A stretch of DNA of 64,000 bases. Origin: Arthrobacter sp. PAMC25564. GTDB lineage: Bacteria > Actinomycetota > Actinomycetes > Actinomycetales > Micrococcaceae. The notes under the pieces are model-generated. The model was not told where the DNA came from. It was given only the letters and a program-made list of their open reading frames with translations, and did no database searches. This document shows, in pieces, positions 27,772 through 37,010 of this stretch. A program made the translations under genes and the position numbers. Within the stretch, counting starts at the first letter, position 1, and each line of letters starts with the position of its first letter. The stretch lies in NCBI RefSeq assembly GCF_004798705.1, contig NZ_CP039290.1, positions 1,054,001 to 1,118,000 of the forward strand, in the 5' to 3' direction.

Positions 27772-28158
27772 TCACGGAATCATCAGGAACCCCCCGCCTT
27801 TGGCCCCCAGAACCAGAATGCCGGCAATTTGGAGCGCGAGGATGGACAACGCCAGGATGCCGATGACCCGGGTATTCGTCCACCCGTCTGATCGAACGAC
27901 GGCAGTGATGCCCAGGATCACGCAGGCCAGGCCGAGGGGAGCCGGCAGGCTCCACAAGACTGCGGGCGCAACCCAATCCTGCGGGCCGCGGCCCGCGTCC
28001 GCCCGGGTAAACAGCGCGGCAAGGAGACTGGCCGGCATGGTCACAGTAAAGCTTTGGGCCATCAGGGCGCCGCACACGAGACTTACTATGCCGGCGCCGA
28101 GGCCCCGTGCCGGAGGTGGAGCGGTCGGCGGCGTTGGCGGGTGTTGCTGGAGGCTCAT
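27772..28158 (-). CDS. Small membrane protein, DUF4190-like layout
   Basis: 128 residues. A Pro-rich N-terminus (PPTPPTAPPPARGLG) is followed by hydrophobic segments GAGIVSLVCGALMAQSFTV, APAVLWSLPAPLGLACVILGIT and VIGILALSILALQIAGILVL. The Pro-rich cytosolic head plus three TM helices resembles DUF4190-type proteins, but the match is by layout only. A 14-base tandem repeat lies immediately upstream (28171-28212) where a promoter would be expected. Confidence 0.55.
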   Translation of the reverse strand: MSLQQHPPTPPTAPPPARGLGAGIVSLVCGALMAQSFTVTMPASLLAALFTRADAGRGPQDWVAPAVLWSLPAPLGLACVILGITAVVRSDGWTNTRVIGILALSILALQIAGILVLGAKGGGFLMIP

Positions 28159-28170
28159 TGTTCCCCCTGT

Positions 28171-28212
28171 CTATTGGGCAATGCCTATTAGGCAGTGTCT
28201 ATTGGGCAGTGC
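28171..28212. repeat. Three 14-base tandem repeats
   Basis: CTATTGGGCAATGC, CTATTAGGCAGTGT and CTATTGGGCAGTGC follow each other without gaps, 12 bases upstream of the membrane-protein start (minus strand) and 126 bases before the MFS start (plus strand). Three in-register sites could be direct-repeat operator sites or simple slippage products. Confidence 0.85.
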
Positions 28213-28338
28213 GGGTGGTCGTGCTTGTTTGGCCAGCGTAGGTGCGGACCGGGGGCCATCTCGACGCGCCTGCGCCGTATGTGGATAAATCCCGTCCGCG
28301 CCTCCGCCGTGCCGGTGGGTGCCTGCCAGAATGGGTCA

Positions 28339-29649
28339 GTGACCTTACCGAAGAGCGCCTCTGACTCCGCTGCCAGCAGCCCCGCCGTCGCCGGCCTGGC
28401 CCCGGGGCGCCGCAGCCCCCTGGTGGACGCGGAGATCGACGACGTTCCCGCGGCGGAGCCCACCCGCGTCGGAAGCCGTCGCGGGCTGGCCTACCTGGGC
28501 GTGTGCCTGGTCCTCATCGGTTTGAACCTCCGCACCGTGTTTTCCAGTTTCTCCGCCGTGCTTCCCGAGGTGACGGCCGACGCCGGGCTGCCGGGCTGGG
28601 CGGTGGTGGTCCTCACTACGGTGCCGGTGACGCTGCTCGGTCTGTTCGCTCCGCTCGCCCCCGTGCTGGCGCGCCGCTTCGGGGCCGAGCGCGTGCTGCT
28701 CGGCGCCATGGCGGTGCTCACGGCAGGGCTCCTGCTGCGGCCGCTCGACGCAGCCGGGGCCGGACACCTTCCTGCGCTGCTGGCAGGAACGGCCGCGTGC
28801 GGCGCCGCGATCTCGCTGTGCAATGTGCTGCTGCCGGGCCTCGTGAAACGGGACTTTCCGCACCGCCTGGGCCTCATGGGGGGCCTGTACACCACGGCGA
28901 TCTGCGCTTCAGCGGCCCTCGGTGCCGGCTTCACCTATCCCGTCTTTGCCGCGACGGGGGAGTGGACGGCGGCGCTGTGGTTCTGGGCGGTGCCGCCTGG
29001 CGTCGTTCTGCTGCTGTTCCTGCCGCTGGCCATCCGGCAGCACCACGGCCGGCACCAGCAGGCGGCCGGCGGCGTCAATGTGTGGCGTTCGGCCGTCGCC
29101 TGGCAGGTGACCATCTTCATGGTGCTCCAGGCGATGATGTCCTTCAGCGTGTTTGCGTGGCTGGCGCCGATCCTGCGCGAGCGCGGGGTTGACGGCGGCA
29201 CGGCGGGGCTGATCGTCTCGGCCTCGATCGGGCTGCAGATGCTGGGATCGCTGTTCGCCCCGGCCCTGGCCACGCGGTTCCGGGACCAGCGCGCCATCAA
29301 TACGGTGGTGGCGCTGATGACCGGCGGCGGCTTCGCCCTGAGCATCTTCGGCCCGCTGCCGCTGGTCTGGCTGTGGACCGGGCTGCTGGGCCTGGGGCAG
29401 GGGAGCCTGACGGCGGTGGCGCTGACCATGATCATGGTCCGCACCCGCGACGGGCATACGGCAGCGCACCTGTCCGGCATGATGCAGGGCGTGGGCTACG
29501 GGCTGGGTTCCACCGGGACCCTCGTGGTGGGCCAGCTGCATCAAGCCACGGGGTCCTTCGCCGCGGCGGCCGTGCTGTTCCTGGTGGTTGGCTCCCTGGC
29601 CGCCGTCTTCGGTTACCGCGCCGGACGGAACCGCTTCGTCGGCGGCTGA
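28339..29649 (+). CDS. MFS transporter, CynX/NimT type
   Basis: 436 residues from GTG 28339, with twelve hydrophobic segments. VCLVLIGLNLRTVFSSFSAVLPEV matches the N-terminus of cyanate/nitroimidazole-type (CynX, YycB) permeases, and LMGGLYTTAICASAALGAGFTYPV and SGMMQGVGYGLGSTG are also characteristic. Substrate is unknown. The upstream frame continues to 28195 but is not family-like; a clear Shine-Dalgarno is lacking. The next gene is a second, broken MFS transporter. Confidence 0.85.
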   Translation: MTLPKSASDSAASSPAVAGLAPGRRSPLVDAEIDDVPAAEPTRVGSRRGLAYLGVCLVLIGLNLRTVFSSFSAVLPEVTADAGLPGWAVVVLTTVPVTLLGLFAPLAPVLARRFGAERVLLGAMAVLTAGLLLRPLDAAGAGHLPALLAGTAACGAAISLCNVLLPGLVKRDFPHRLGLMGGLYTTAICASAALGAGFTYPVFAATGEWTAALWFWAVPPGVVLLLFLPLAIRQHHGRHQQAAGGVNVWRSAVAWQVTIFMVLQAMMSFSVFAWLAPILRERGVDGGTAGLIVSASIGLQMLGSLFAPALATRFRDQRAINTVVALMTGGGFALSIFGPLPLVWLWTGLLGLGQGSLTAVALTMIMVRTRDGHTAAHLSGMMQGVGYGLGSTGTLVVGQLHQATGSFAAAAVLFLVVGSLAAVFGYRAGRNRFVGG

Positions 29650-29733
29650 CTCCCGCAGGTGCGCCCGGGCCGCCGGCTGTGGCATGCTTCCCCTCTAGCC
29701 TTCAACGCATCCACTATCGATCAGGCCCCGCCC

Positions 29734-31033
29734 GTGCCCCGTTCCTCCCCGTCGTTGGCCCCGGAATCAGCCGGGATCTTCCACCGCAGCTACCTGCTGG
29801 TGACCCTTGGCGCGTGCGCCCTGGTGTTCCTGGCAGCGTTCGAATCCCTCGCGGTGACCACCATCATGCCGCTGGTGAGCCGGGAACTCGACGGCGCCAG
29901 CCTCTATGCGCTGGCCTTCGCCGGCCCGCTCGCCACCGGCGTCATCGGGATGGTCGCGGCCGGGAACTGGTCGGACCGGCGCGGACCGGTCGCTCCCCTG
30001 TATGCGTCCGTGGCTATGTTCGTCGTGGGGCTGCTGATCGCCGGAACAGCGGTGAACATGCCGGCGCTGGTGTCGGGCCGGCTGGTGCAGGGGCTGGGGG
30101 GCGGCGCCATGACGGTGGCGCTGTACGTGGTCGTGGCCAGGGTTTATCCGGCAGTGCTGCACCCGAAGATCTTCGCCGCCTTCGCCGCGGCCTGGGTGGT
30201 TCCGTCCCTCGTGGGCCCCTTCGCCGCCGGTGTCGTGGCGCAGTTGGCCAGCTGGCACTGGGTCTTCCTTGGTGTGGTCGGGCTCGTGGTGCCGGCCATG
30301 CTGATGATCGTTCCGGCCGTGCGGGGGCTGCATGCCGGCTCCGAAGACGTGCGGCCCGAGACCCGCTGGGACTACGGCCGGCTGGCCTGGGCCGTGCTCG
30401 CCGCGCTCGCCGTGCTCGGCCTGAACCTCTCGGCGGAGCTTCCGGTGGCCGGCGGTGCGCTGGCGGCAGCCGCCGTCGTGGTGGCGCTCGTGGCCGTCCG
30501 TCCCCTCGTCCCGCGCGGAACCCTGATTGCCCGGCACGGACTGCCCAGCGTCATCCTCACCCGCGGGCTGGTCGCAGCGGCGTTTTTCGGGGCCGAGGTC
30601 TACCTTCCGTACCTGCTGGTGGAACGGTACGCCTTCCAGCCCACCTTCGCGGGCCTCACCCTGACCGGAGGCGCCGTCGCCTGGGCCTGCGCCTCGGCCG
30701 TCCAGGGCAGGCTCGGTCCCCGGCTCGATCACCGGCTGGGTGTTCGCCGGCGGCGGCATGGGCCTGATGTATCCGCGCCTGAGCGTCATGACCCTGGCCC
30801 TGTCCACCAAGGAGACTGAAGGCTTCAACAGCTCCGCCATGTCCATCTCCGATTCCCTCGGCGGCGCGCTGGCACTCGCCGCCACCGGGATCATCTTTGC
30901 CGCATTTGCCGCGACCGCGAAGGCGGCCGCCACAACGGCGGCCGCCTTCGCCGGGGTCTTTGCCCTCGCTACGGTCATCGGGATCGCCGCCGTGGCGGTC
31001 GCCCCCAGGGTTGCCTCGCGGCAGCGGGATTAG
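29734..31033 (+). pseudogene. MFS drug transporter broken by internal deletion/frameshift
   Basis: The first frame (GTG 29734 to about 30730) encodes ALVFLAAFESLAVTTIMPLVSREL, GRLVQGLGGGAMTVALYVVVARVY and further helices of a DHA-type MFS exporter, then turns into Arg-rich non-family sequence (RLDHRLGVRRRR). The remaining family sequence, GWVFAGGGMGLMYPRLSVMTLAL to the end at 31033, is in another frame. Roughly one TM helix (about 25-35 residues) is missing at the junction near 30735-30745. The first frame ends at 30819. The TAG stop of the second frame lies in the IS target duplication. Confidence 0.75.
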
Positions 31034-32754
31034 CCTCGATTTTTCATGATGCTCGTTGATGGCCGCTGGTTTGTGGCCGTGGCTGGTGGGCGGTTGTTTT
31101 CTGTTTTCGGGCAGTCTGGTGTGGCCCGTCGGTTCGCTTCGGGGTTGGCGCCGGTTCCACTTCCGGTGATCGTGCTGTTCGTTGGGACAGGATGAGGTCC
31201 ACGATCAGCCGGTGGAAGGAACGAGCCCTTTGCTGAGGCGGGCGGTGTTCTCCAGAAGCAGTTTCAGGAGGTCTTTCTCGGGCGCTGTTTCCGGGAGCAG
31301 GAGCTGGTGGCGGCGGGCGCGGGTGATGATTTTCCCGGCGGTCGCGAAGAGCCGGTAGCGCCAGCGTTTGATGTCCCAGGCTTTGGCGTGGTGGCCGTCC
31401 GGGAGGGCGGCGAGCTGGAGCCAGGAGACCAGGTTGAGGGCCAGGGTGGCGATGTTTGCCCAGGCCTGGTTCGCGGCGAAATCGAAGAACGGCAGCTTGC
31501 CCAGGCCGGTGTTTTTCAGGGTTTTGATCCGGTTCTCGCACCGGCCGCGGGCGCGGTGTCTGGCGTCGAGGAAGGGTCCGTGCCAGCGTGGGGAGTTGGT
31601 CAGGAACGCGGTGATCCGGTGCCCGTCGACGTCGAGCAGGGTCGGCTGCGCGCCGGGGTGCAGCGGCTCGGCGCGGAGGAACAGGTTGGTGCCCGGCGGG
31701 TAATCGGTGAGCGGGATGACGTCGGTGGCGTTGATGACCCACGCATCGTTCCGGTCGTTCCCGTGCTGGTCCAGGGCCAGCTGCCAGTGCTCTTTGTCGT
31801 TGATCCAGTCGATCATGTGCGCTTTGCCCAAGGGCAGCGCGAAGCTGGTGGAGAACTGCACGCCCAGGCTGTGCAGGTGCCAGAGGAATTTCCGCGAGGC
31901 GCCGGCACCGTCGGTGCGGACCAGGACCTTTTCCCCGGCCAGGGCCCCGGCCTCGGTGAAGAAGCTCTCGGGCAGTTGGGCTGCGGCGGTGTGGAAGACC
32001 CGGATGTGGTCCTCGGCGCTGTTCGCCCCGGCGTTGCCCGGCCTCAGCATTGCGGCGAGGATTTCCCCGGAACCGTTGCCGCCGCCGTAGTCGACGCTGG
32101 CGATGAACGGGGCGAACCCGTAGCCGCCCTTGTAGGTTCCGGCGACGTTCTCCTTATCCGAATGCGAGGTCACCAGGGTCGCGTCGAGGTCGATGATGAG
32201 CGGGTCCGCAGCCGTCGCGGCCAGTGCCGGGTTCCGGTCCCCGGCCGCGTCCCAGGCCCGCGTGCGCAGTTCCCGGGTAAGGGTCTCGAATCCGTAGCCG
32301 AACAGCTCCGGGTTCGCCACGGTGCGTTCGAAGAACCGGGAGACGGTCGCGTTCGAGGGCAGCTGACCAAAGACGCCGGGTGAGGAACGCAGGATGTCCA
32401 GATCGGAGGCGTGTTCGCCTCCGGCGGCGAGCATGGCGGCCAAAGAACCAACCAGCCGGCCAGGCCGGTGTTTCGCGCCAGAGGGAACAAACTGGCCCAG
32501 CCTGTCCTCACACAGCCTGCCGAAACCCAGCGCGTCCATGAAGCCGGTGAGCACCGAAACCCGGGCGTGGGAGATCAGCGACTGGCCGGTGAAACTGACC
32601 GGCGGGGACGGAAAAACAGCGGTAGACTTCTGCATCGAAAGGGTGCTCCCTCGCTCGGCAAATAACGGTCTCGACAACCACTATTTTCCCAGTTCAGAGC
32701 ACCCTTTCCCTGATTAACACGCCATCCCGCCGGACCCGCCATGAAAACCTTGGG
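31034..32754. mobile_element. IS1380-family insertion sequence
   Basis: 1721 bases. Termini CCTCGATTTTTCATG (left, 31034-31048) and the reverse complement of CATGAAAACCTTGGG (right, 32740-32754) match at 10 of 15 positions including TTTTCATG. A 4-base duplication TTAG flanks it (31030-31033 and 32755-32758), the size expected for the family. One complete transposase gene occupies most of it. Intact ends, intact duplication and intact ORF suggest a fairly recent insertion. Confidence 0.88.
31205..32635 (-). CDS. IS1380-family transposase
   Basis: 476 residues, full length for the family. LIIDLDATLVTSHSDKENVAGT contains the first catalytic Asp and the family-specific DLDATLV; KVLVRTDGAGASRKFL supplies the second Asp region; GRCENRIKTLKNTGLGKLPF contains the E-N-R of the final acidic residue. 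DDE chemistry cuts and pastes the element. ATG 32633-32635 is chosen; an in-frame ATG 14 codons upstream is less likely. No frameshift seen, so it may be active. Confidence 0.93.
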   Translation of the reverse strand: MQKSTAVFPSPPVSFTGQSLISHARVSVLTGFMDALGFGRLCEDRLGQFVPSGAKHRPGRLVGSLAAMLAAGGEHASDLDILRSSPGVFGQLPSNATVSRFFERTVANPELFGYGFETLTRELRTRAWDAAGDRNPALAATAADPLIIDLDATLVTSHSDKENVAGTYKGGYGFAPFIASVDYGGGNGSGEILAAMLRPGNAGANSAEDHIRVFHTAAAQLPESFFTEAGALAGEKVLVRTDGAGASRKFLWHLHSLGVQFSTSFALPLGKAHMIDWINDKEHWQLALDQHGNDRNDAWVINATDVIPLTDYPPGTNLFLRAEPLHPGAQPTLLDVDGHRITAFLTNSPRWHGPFLDARHRARGRCENRIKTLKNTGLGKLPFFDFAANQAWANIATLALNLVSWLQLAALPDGHHAKAWDIKRWRYRLFATAGKIITRARRHQLLLPETAPEKDLLKLLLENTARLSKGLVPSTG

Positions 32755-34257
32755 TTAGCGCCCGGCGGCCGTGGCCCTTGCCGCCGTCGCCTTTTCCCTG
32801 GTTGACACTGCCGCCCATTCCGCCATCCGGGCCTGCTGGAGGGGCGTCTGGCGGTTGAAGTACCAAGCGATGCCCAGCAGCAGGAACCACACCGGAGCCA
32901 CCACCAGCGCGAGCCGGGTGTCATCGGCCTGGGCCAGGGCCACCAGCATAAAGATGAAGAACGCCAGCACCACATAGGGCATGAAGCCGGAGCCCGGCAT
33001 CTTGAACTTCGAGGCGGCATGGAGTTCGGGCCTCCGCCGGCGGAACACGATGTAGCTGACGAGGATCATCGACCAGACAAACATCGTCAGCACCGACGCA
33101 ACCGAGGTGACGATGGTGAAGGCGCCGATGACGGAATCGCCGGAGTAGAGCAGGACGAGTCCGGACAGCAGGAAGATGCAGGAGAACAGCAGGGCGTTCT
33201 GCGGGACCTTGCGCGGGCTCAGCTTCCCGAAGGCCTTCGGTGCGTTCCCGTCCTGGGCCAGGCCGTAGACCATGCGCGAGGTGGAGTAGATGCCGGAGTT
33301 GGCGCTGGATGCGGCGGAGGTCAGCACGACGAGGTTGATCACCACGGCGGCGATGCCCAGCCCTGCGAGGGTAAACATGCCGATGAACGGGCTGCTGGCG
33401 GGGTCGATGCTGTGCCACGGGTTCACCGCCATGATGACGACCAATGCCCCTACATAGAAGAGCAGGACGCGGATGGGGATGGAGTTGATGGCCCGGGGCA
33501 GGTTCCTTTCCGGGTTCTTGGTTTCCGCTGCTGCAGTGCCCACCAGTTCGATCCCGGCGAAGGCGAAGATGGCGATCTGGAAGCCGAGGATGAAGCCGAA
33601 CATCCCGTGCGGGAACATGCCGCCGTCGTTCCAGATGTTGGCCAGGCTGGCCACCGCGCCGTTGGGGGAGGTGAAGTGGGTCGCGATCATGACCACGCCG
33701 GTGGCGATCAGGGCGAGGATCGCCACTACCTTGATGATGGCGAACCAGAACTCGGCCTCGCCGAAGGCCTTGACGCTGGGCAGGTTCAGCACGATCAGCA
33801 CGGCCGGGGTGATGAGGGCCGGGATCCACAGGGGTGTACCCGGTGCGAGCTTGTCCACGTAGCCGGAGATGGCAACGATGTCGGCGACGCCGGTGACCAC
33901 CCAAAAGAACCAGTATGACCAGCCGGTGAAGAATCCGGCCCACGGACCCAGCAGGTCTCCGGCGAAGTCGCTGAAGGATTTGTAGTTCAGGTTGGAGAGC
34001 AGGATCTCACCCATGGCGCGCATGACGAAAAACAGCATGGAGCCGATGATCATGTAGACGAAGATGACCGAGGGGCCGGCCAGCGAGATCGTCTTGCCGG
34101 AGCCCATGAACAGGCCGGTTCCGATGGCGCCGCCGATGGCGAGCAGCTGGATATGGCGGTTGCCAAGCGCCCGGGCGAGATGCGGTTCCTGGCGGTGTCC
34201 CCCGGTGCCGGTTTGCAGGGCGGTGGTCTCGGCTACCGAAATTGTGCGTTCAGACAT
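32755..34257 (-). CDS. Amino-acid permease, CycA/GabP-like (APC family)
   Basis: 500 residues, twelve TM segments. LGNRHIQLLAIGGAIGTGLFMGSGKTISLAGPS is the N-terminal APC signature, with GEILLSNLNYKSFSDFAGDLLGPWAGFFTGWSYWF as in D-serine/D-alanine/glycine transporters. It imports amino acids with protons. Start ATG 34255-34257. Its TAA stop (32755-32757) is formed by the IS target duplication, so the protein is unaltered by the insertion. A hairpin with GCTCCGTC arms lies about 65 bases upstream of the start. Confidence 0.9.
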   Translation of the reverse strand: MSERTISVAETTALQTGTGGHRQEPHLARALGNRHIQLLAIGGAIGTGLFMGSGKTISLAGPSVIFVYMIIGSMLFFVMRAMGEILLSNLNYKSFSDFAGDLLGPWAGFFTGWSYWFFWVVTGVADIVAISGYVDKLAPGTPLWIPALITPAVLIVLNLPSVKAFGEAEFWFAIIKVVAILALIATGVVMIATHFTSPNGAVASLANIWNDGGMFPHGMFGFILGFQIAIFAFAGIELVGTAAAETKNPERNLPRAINSIPIRVLLFYVGALVVIMAVNPWHSIDPASSPFIGMFTLAGLGIAAVVINLVVLTSAASSANSGIYSTSRMVYGLAQDGNAPKAFGKLSPRKVPQNALLFSCIFLLSGLVLLYSGDSVIGAFTIVTSVASVLTMFVWSMILVSYIVFRRRRPELHAASKFKMPGSGFMPYVVLAFFIFMLVALAQADDTRLALVVAPVWFLLLGIAWYFNRQTPLQQARMAEWAAVSTREKATAARATAAGR

Positions 34258-34705
34258 AAGGCTTCTTTCCTTGTCACAGCTGGCGGCGGGCGGTAATGGT
34301 GGTGCCGTACCGGCCGCGCGGCTCCGTCGCAAATGTGACGGAGCTAACAGTCGGGGCTGGTGGATTAAGACTAGGGGCAGGATTCCGGCCCGCTGCCGAT
34401 GCTTCGCGGGGTGGACCCAGGGGATCCACCGGCTGGCTCCCGGGGCGGGCGCCGTCGTTGAGCCGGGACTCTGCTGCCCCGCGGAAGATTGTTTTGCGGT
34501 GTCAGCCCGGGGTTTGCCGTGACGGCAGGGCGCCCTGCCCGGTGCCTCGTGGGGGTGTTCAGGGCCGAAGGAGAGCCGAACGGCTGCTCGACAAACGTCG
34601 AGTGCCGGTGCCTCAATCGTCGTCCGGTGTCCGACGTCGGTCCGCCCGGGCGCATGTCCGCCGCGGCCCGGCCGGCATGCATCTGCCGCCCTTATACTTC
34701 TGCCC
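34258..34705. other. 448-base divergent intergenic region
   Basis: Holds the control regions of the permease (left) and the two-component system (right). The only clear structure is an inverted repeat, GCTCCGTC (34321-34328) with GACGGAGC (34337-34344), 8-base loop, located where it could act as an operator or leader hairpin for the permease. A further GC-rich stretch has no convincing gene in any frame. Confidence 0.5.
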
Positions 34706-35374
34706 ATGACAGACGGGCCGAAAGTACTGCTGGTGGAAGACGATGCCAGCCTGGCTGCCATGCTGGAGGAGCTGCTGCGGGGCGAGGGCTACACGGTGGT
34801 GATGGCCCATGACGGGCAGCGGGCCCTGCACGAGGGGCTCAGCCAGCCGTTCGACGTCCTCCTGATGGATCGGGGCTTGCCGGGCATGGAGGGCCTGGAC
34901 GTTCTGGCGCGGCTCCGCAGCCGGGGAGTGGCCACTCCGGCACTGATACTGTCCGCGCTGAGTAACCCCGCGGACAGGGTTGAGGGCCTGGACCGGGGCG
35001 CGGAAGACTATCTGGGCAAGCCGTTCGACGTCGACGAGCTCCTCGCCAGACTCCGGTCCCTGTTGCGGCGGCACACCGCGTCCTCCGACGCCGTGCCCGT
35101 TCCCGGCGGCATGCTGGACGTCAGCGGCCGCACGGTCACACTGGGGAGCGGGGCCGTCATCGTCCTGTCCGAACGGGAAAGCGAACTGTTGGCACTGCTG
35201 GCCCGCCGCCCCCAGCAGATCTTCACGAGGGAGGGCCTGATGGATGCGGTGTTCCCGGAAGCCGACGACGACGGCGTCGTGGACACCTACGTGCATTACC
35301 TGCGGAAGAAGCTGGCCAAGTCCGCGGTGCTCACCGTCCGGGGTGTCGGCTACCGGCTGGGGGCGCTCCTGTGA
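34706..35374 (+). CDS. OmpR-family response regulator
   Basis: 222 residues. Receiver domain (1-120): acidic pocket LLVEDD, phospho-acceptor Asp in VLLMDRGLPGMEG, Ser in LILSAL, Lys in LGKPFDVDELLARL. Winged-helix output domain (about 125-220): LSERESELLALLARRPQQIFTREGLMDAVF and VDTYVHYLRKKLAKSAVLTVRGVGYRLG. Its stop overlaps the kinase GTG by 4 bases. It probably controls the redox operon just downstream; no target box has been identified. Confidence 0.93.
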   Translation: MTDGPKVLLVEDDASLAAMLEELLRGEGYTVVMAHDGQRALHEGLSQPFDVLLMDRGLPGMEGLDVLARLRSRGVATPALILSALSNPADRVEGLDRGAEDYLGKPFDVDELLARLRSLLRRHTASSDAVPVPGGMLDVSGRTVTLGSGAVIVLSERESELLALLARRPQQIFTREGLMDAVFPEADDDGVVDTYVHYLRKKLAKSAVLTVRGVGYRLGALL

Positions 35375-36618
35375 GCACCCGGGAACGGTCCGAACTGAGG
35401 GGCGCCGTGGTCCGGCTGGCCCTCCAGTTCACGGCGCTCATCCTTGTCCTGCTCGCCCTGATGGGCGGCCTGATGTACTCCGTCGTGGCGGCCCGCGCCG
35501 ATGAATCAGACAACCGGAAACTCGAGGGGGCCACGCTGGTGGACGCACCACGCGACGCCCCGTTGGATGTGTTTGTGGCTATTTCCGGCAATGGCCAGCT
35601 CACCGTGTCACGCAACATGCCGGCGGGCCTTCCGGACACGGGCGCCATCGGCCGGGTGCAGTCGTCCCACATCAGCGAACGGGGAACCGTCCAGGTGGCC
35701 GGGCGGAGTTACGCGGTCCTCACCGCTTTCCACGACGGGAGGGTCGCACAGGCCGCTGTCGACCGGCATGAAAGCCAGGAGGAGGCGGACCGGCTGATCA
35801 TGGCCCTGGCCGTTGCCGGCGGGGCGGCCGCCGTGCTGGGGGCGCTCGCATCGGTGTGGATGGCCACGCGCGCGATGCACCCGCTGGCTGAAAGCCTCGC
35901 CCTGCAGCGCCGCTTCGTCGCCGATGCCAGCCATGAGTTGCGCACCCCGCTGACGTTGCTCAGCACCAGGGCACAGCTGCTGCGCCGGAAGCTGACCGCG
36001 CAGGGCGCTGCGCCGCCGCCGGACGAGATCGCCACCGGTGTGGAGCGGATCGTCCAGGACTCGAAGCTGCTCACCGGCATCCTCGACGATCTGCTGATGT
36101 CAGCGGACCCCCGCAGCTCGGCTGACCATGAGCCGGTCAACCTGGCCGATGTTGCGGCCAATGCCGTTGCCCTGGCGGGGGCGGAGGCCCAGAAGCGTTC
36201 CATCCGGCTGGAATGCAGTTCCCCTTCGGTGCCCGTCACCGTCCATGGCTCGGCCGTGTCCCTGGGGCGCGTGTGCACGGCACTGATTTCCAACGCGCTG
36301 GACCACGCCAACTCCGCCGTCGAGGTGCAGGTCAGCACACGGGGCGGCCACGCGATCGTCCGGGTTGCCGACGACGGCCCAGGCTTCGCCCCCGGCTCAG
36401 GCACCAGGGCTTTTGAACGCTTCGCCTCCTCACGGTCCGGGGCCGGTGCAGACGGGGGACCGCGCCACTACGGACTCGGGCTGGCGCTGGTCGCTGAGAT
36501 CGCCGCCCTTCACGACGGCCGCGTCAGCGTCGAAGAACAACGGCCGGGAGGCGGCGCTGCCATCGTGGTTACCCTGCCGCTGTCCCGAAAGCCAAAGCCT
36601 GCTGACAGGAATGTCTAA
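35371..36618 (+). CDS. Sensor histidine kinase
   Basis: 415 residues from GTG 35371 (GTGA overlap). TM1 is LALQFTALILVLLALMGGLMY, an extracytoplasmic loop of about 110 residues follows, TM2 is MALAVAGGAAAVLGALASVW. The dimerisation box is FVADASHELRTPLTLL (phospho-His), N box ALISNALDHA, G box VADDGPGFAP and G2 GLGLALV. It would autophosphorylate and pass phosphate to the preceding regulator. The outer loop has no recognised ligand fold. Confidence 0.93.
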   Translation: MSTRERSELRGAVVRLALQFTALILVLLALMGGLMYSVVAARADESDNRKLEGATLVDAPRDAPLDVFVAISGNGQLTVSRNMPAGLPDTGAIGRVQSSHISERGTVQVAGRSYAVLTAFHDGRVAQAAVDRHESQEEADRLIMALAVAGGAAAVLGALASVWMATRAMHPLAESLALQRRFVADASHELRTPLTLLSTRAQLLRRKLTAQGAAPPPDEIATGVERIVQDSKLLTGILDDLLMSADPRSSADHEPVNLADVAANAVALAGAEAQKRSIRLECSSPSVPVTVHGSAVSLGRVCTALISNALDHANSAVEVQVSTRGGHAIVRVADDGPGFAPGSGTRAFERFASSRSGAGADGGPRHYGLGLALVAEIAALHDGRVSVEEQRPGGGAAIVVTLPLSRKPKPADRNV

Positions 36619-36698
36619 GAAACGGCAAAGAAACTGCGGGCACTATTGAAGGAGAGGCATTCCCCGCACGGAATGGCGCACCTAGCTAGGAGCAGGCC

Positions 36699-37010
36699 AT
36701 GGACATTCGAAGCAACGGCAAACGGTTGGCTGCAGGCATCACCGCCGCAGTAGCCGTGGGCAGCATCGCGGGCGCCGGGGTGGCGTCTGCCGCAGTGTAC
36801 GCGTCAACCACCGCGAACAAGGCCGCGGCGAGCTACCCGTCCTCCTCTTCCCCGTCCTCGTCCTCTTCCTCGTCCTCGCGTGGAACCGGCAGCGCCGGCA
36901 GCAGCGGCAGTTCCCAGGGCAGTGCCCGGCAGGGGAGAAGCTACTCCGGGGTCAGCCCCGTCCAGCCGGGCAGCGGCGGGGTGGTCCATGGGAAATCCTC
37001 GGGATCCTGA
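36699..37010 (+). CDS. Small exported Ser/Gly-rich protein
   Basis: 103 residues. A basic N-terminus and hydrophobic segment (ITAAVAVGSIAGAGVASAA) make a signal peptide, likely cleaved near residue 30; the rest is a Ser/Gly/Pro-rich linker. AGGAGCAGG precedes ATG 36699. In related ApbE gene clusters the exported protein in this slot carries a linker followed by an FMN-binding domain; here no such domain and no Ser/Thr-Gly-Ala-Thr flavinylation motif is present. The 3' end overlaps the ApbE gene if that starts at 36988. Function unknown. Confidence 0.7.
   Translation: MDIRSNGKRLAAGITAAVAVGSIAGAGVASAAVYASTTANKAAASYPSSSSPSSSSSSSSRGTGSAGSSGSSQGSARQGRSYSGVSPVQPGSGGVVHGKSSGS

Noticed and set aside
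28171..28212. Short tandem array considered as a CRISPR
   Set aside because: Units abut without spacers, only three copies of 14 bases, no cas genes in the window.
29838..29855. TTCGAATCCC resembling a tRNA T-loop
   Set aside because: Lies in a continuous MFS coding frame and has no acceptor, D or anticodon stem around it.
31307..32383. Plus-strand frame inside the IS element
   Set aside because: Antisense shadow of the transposase; no IS1380 element carries a second gene there.
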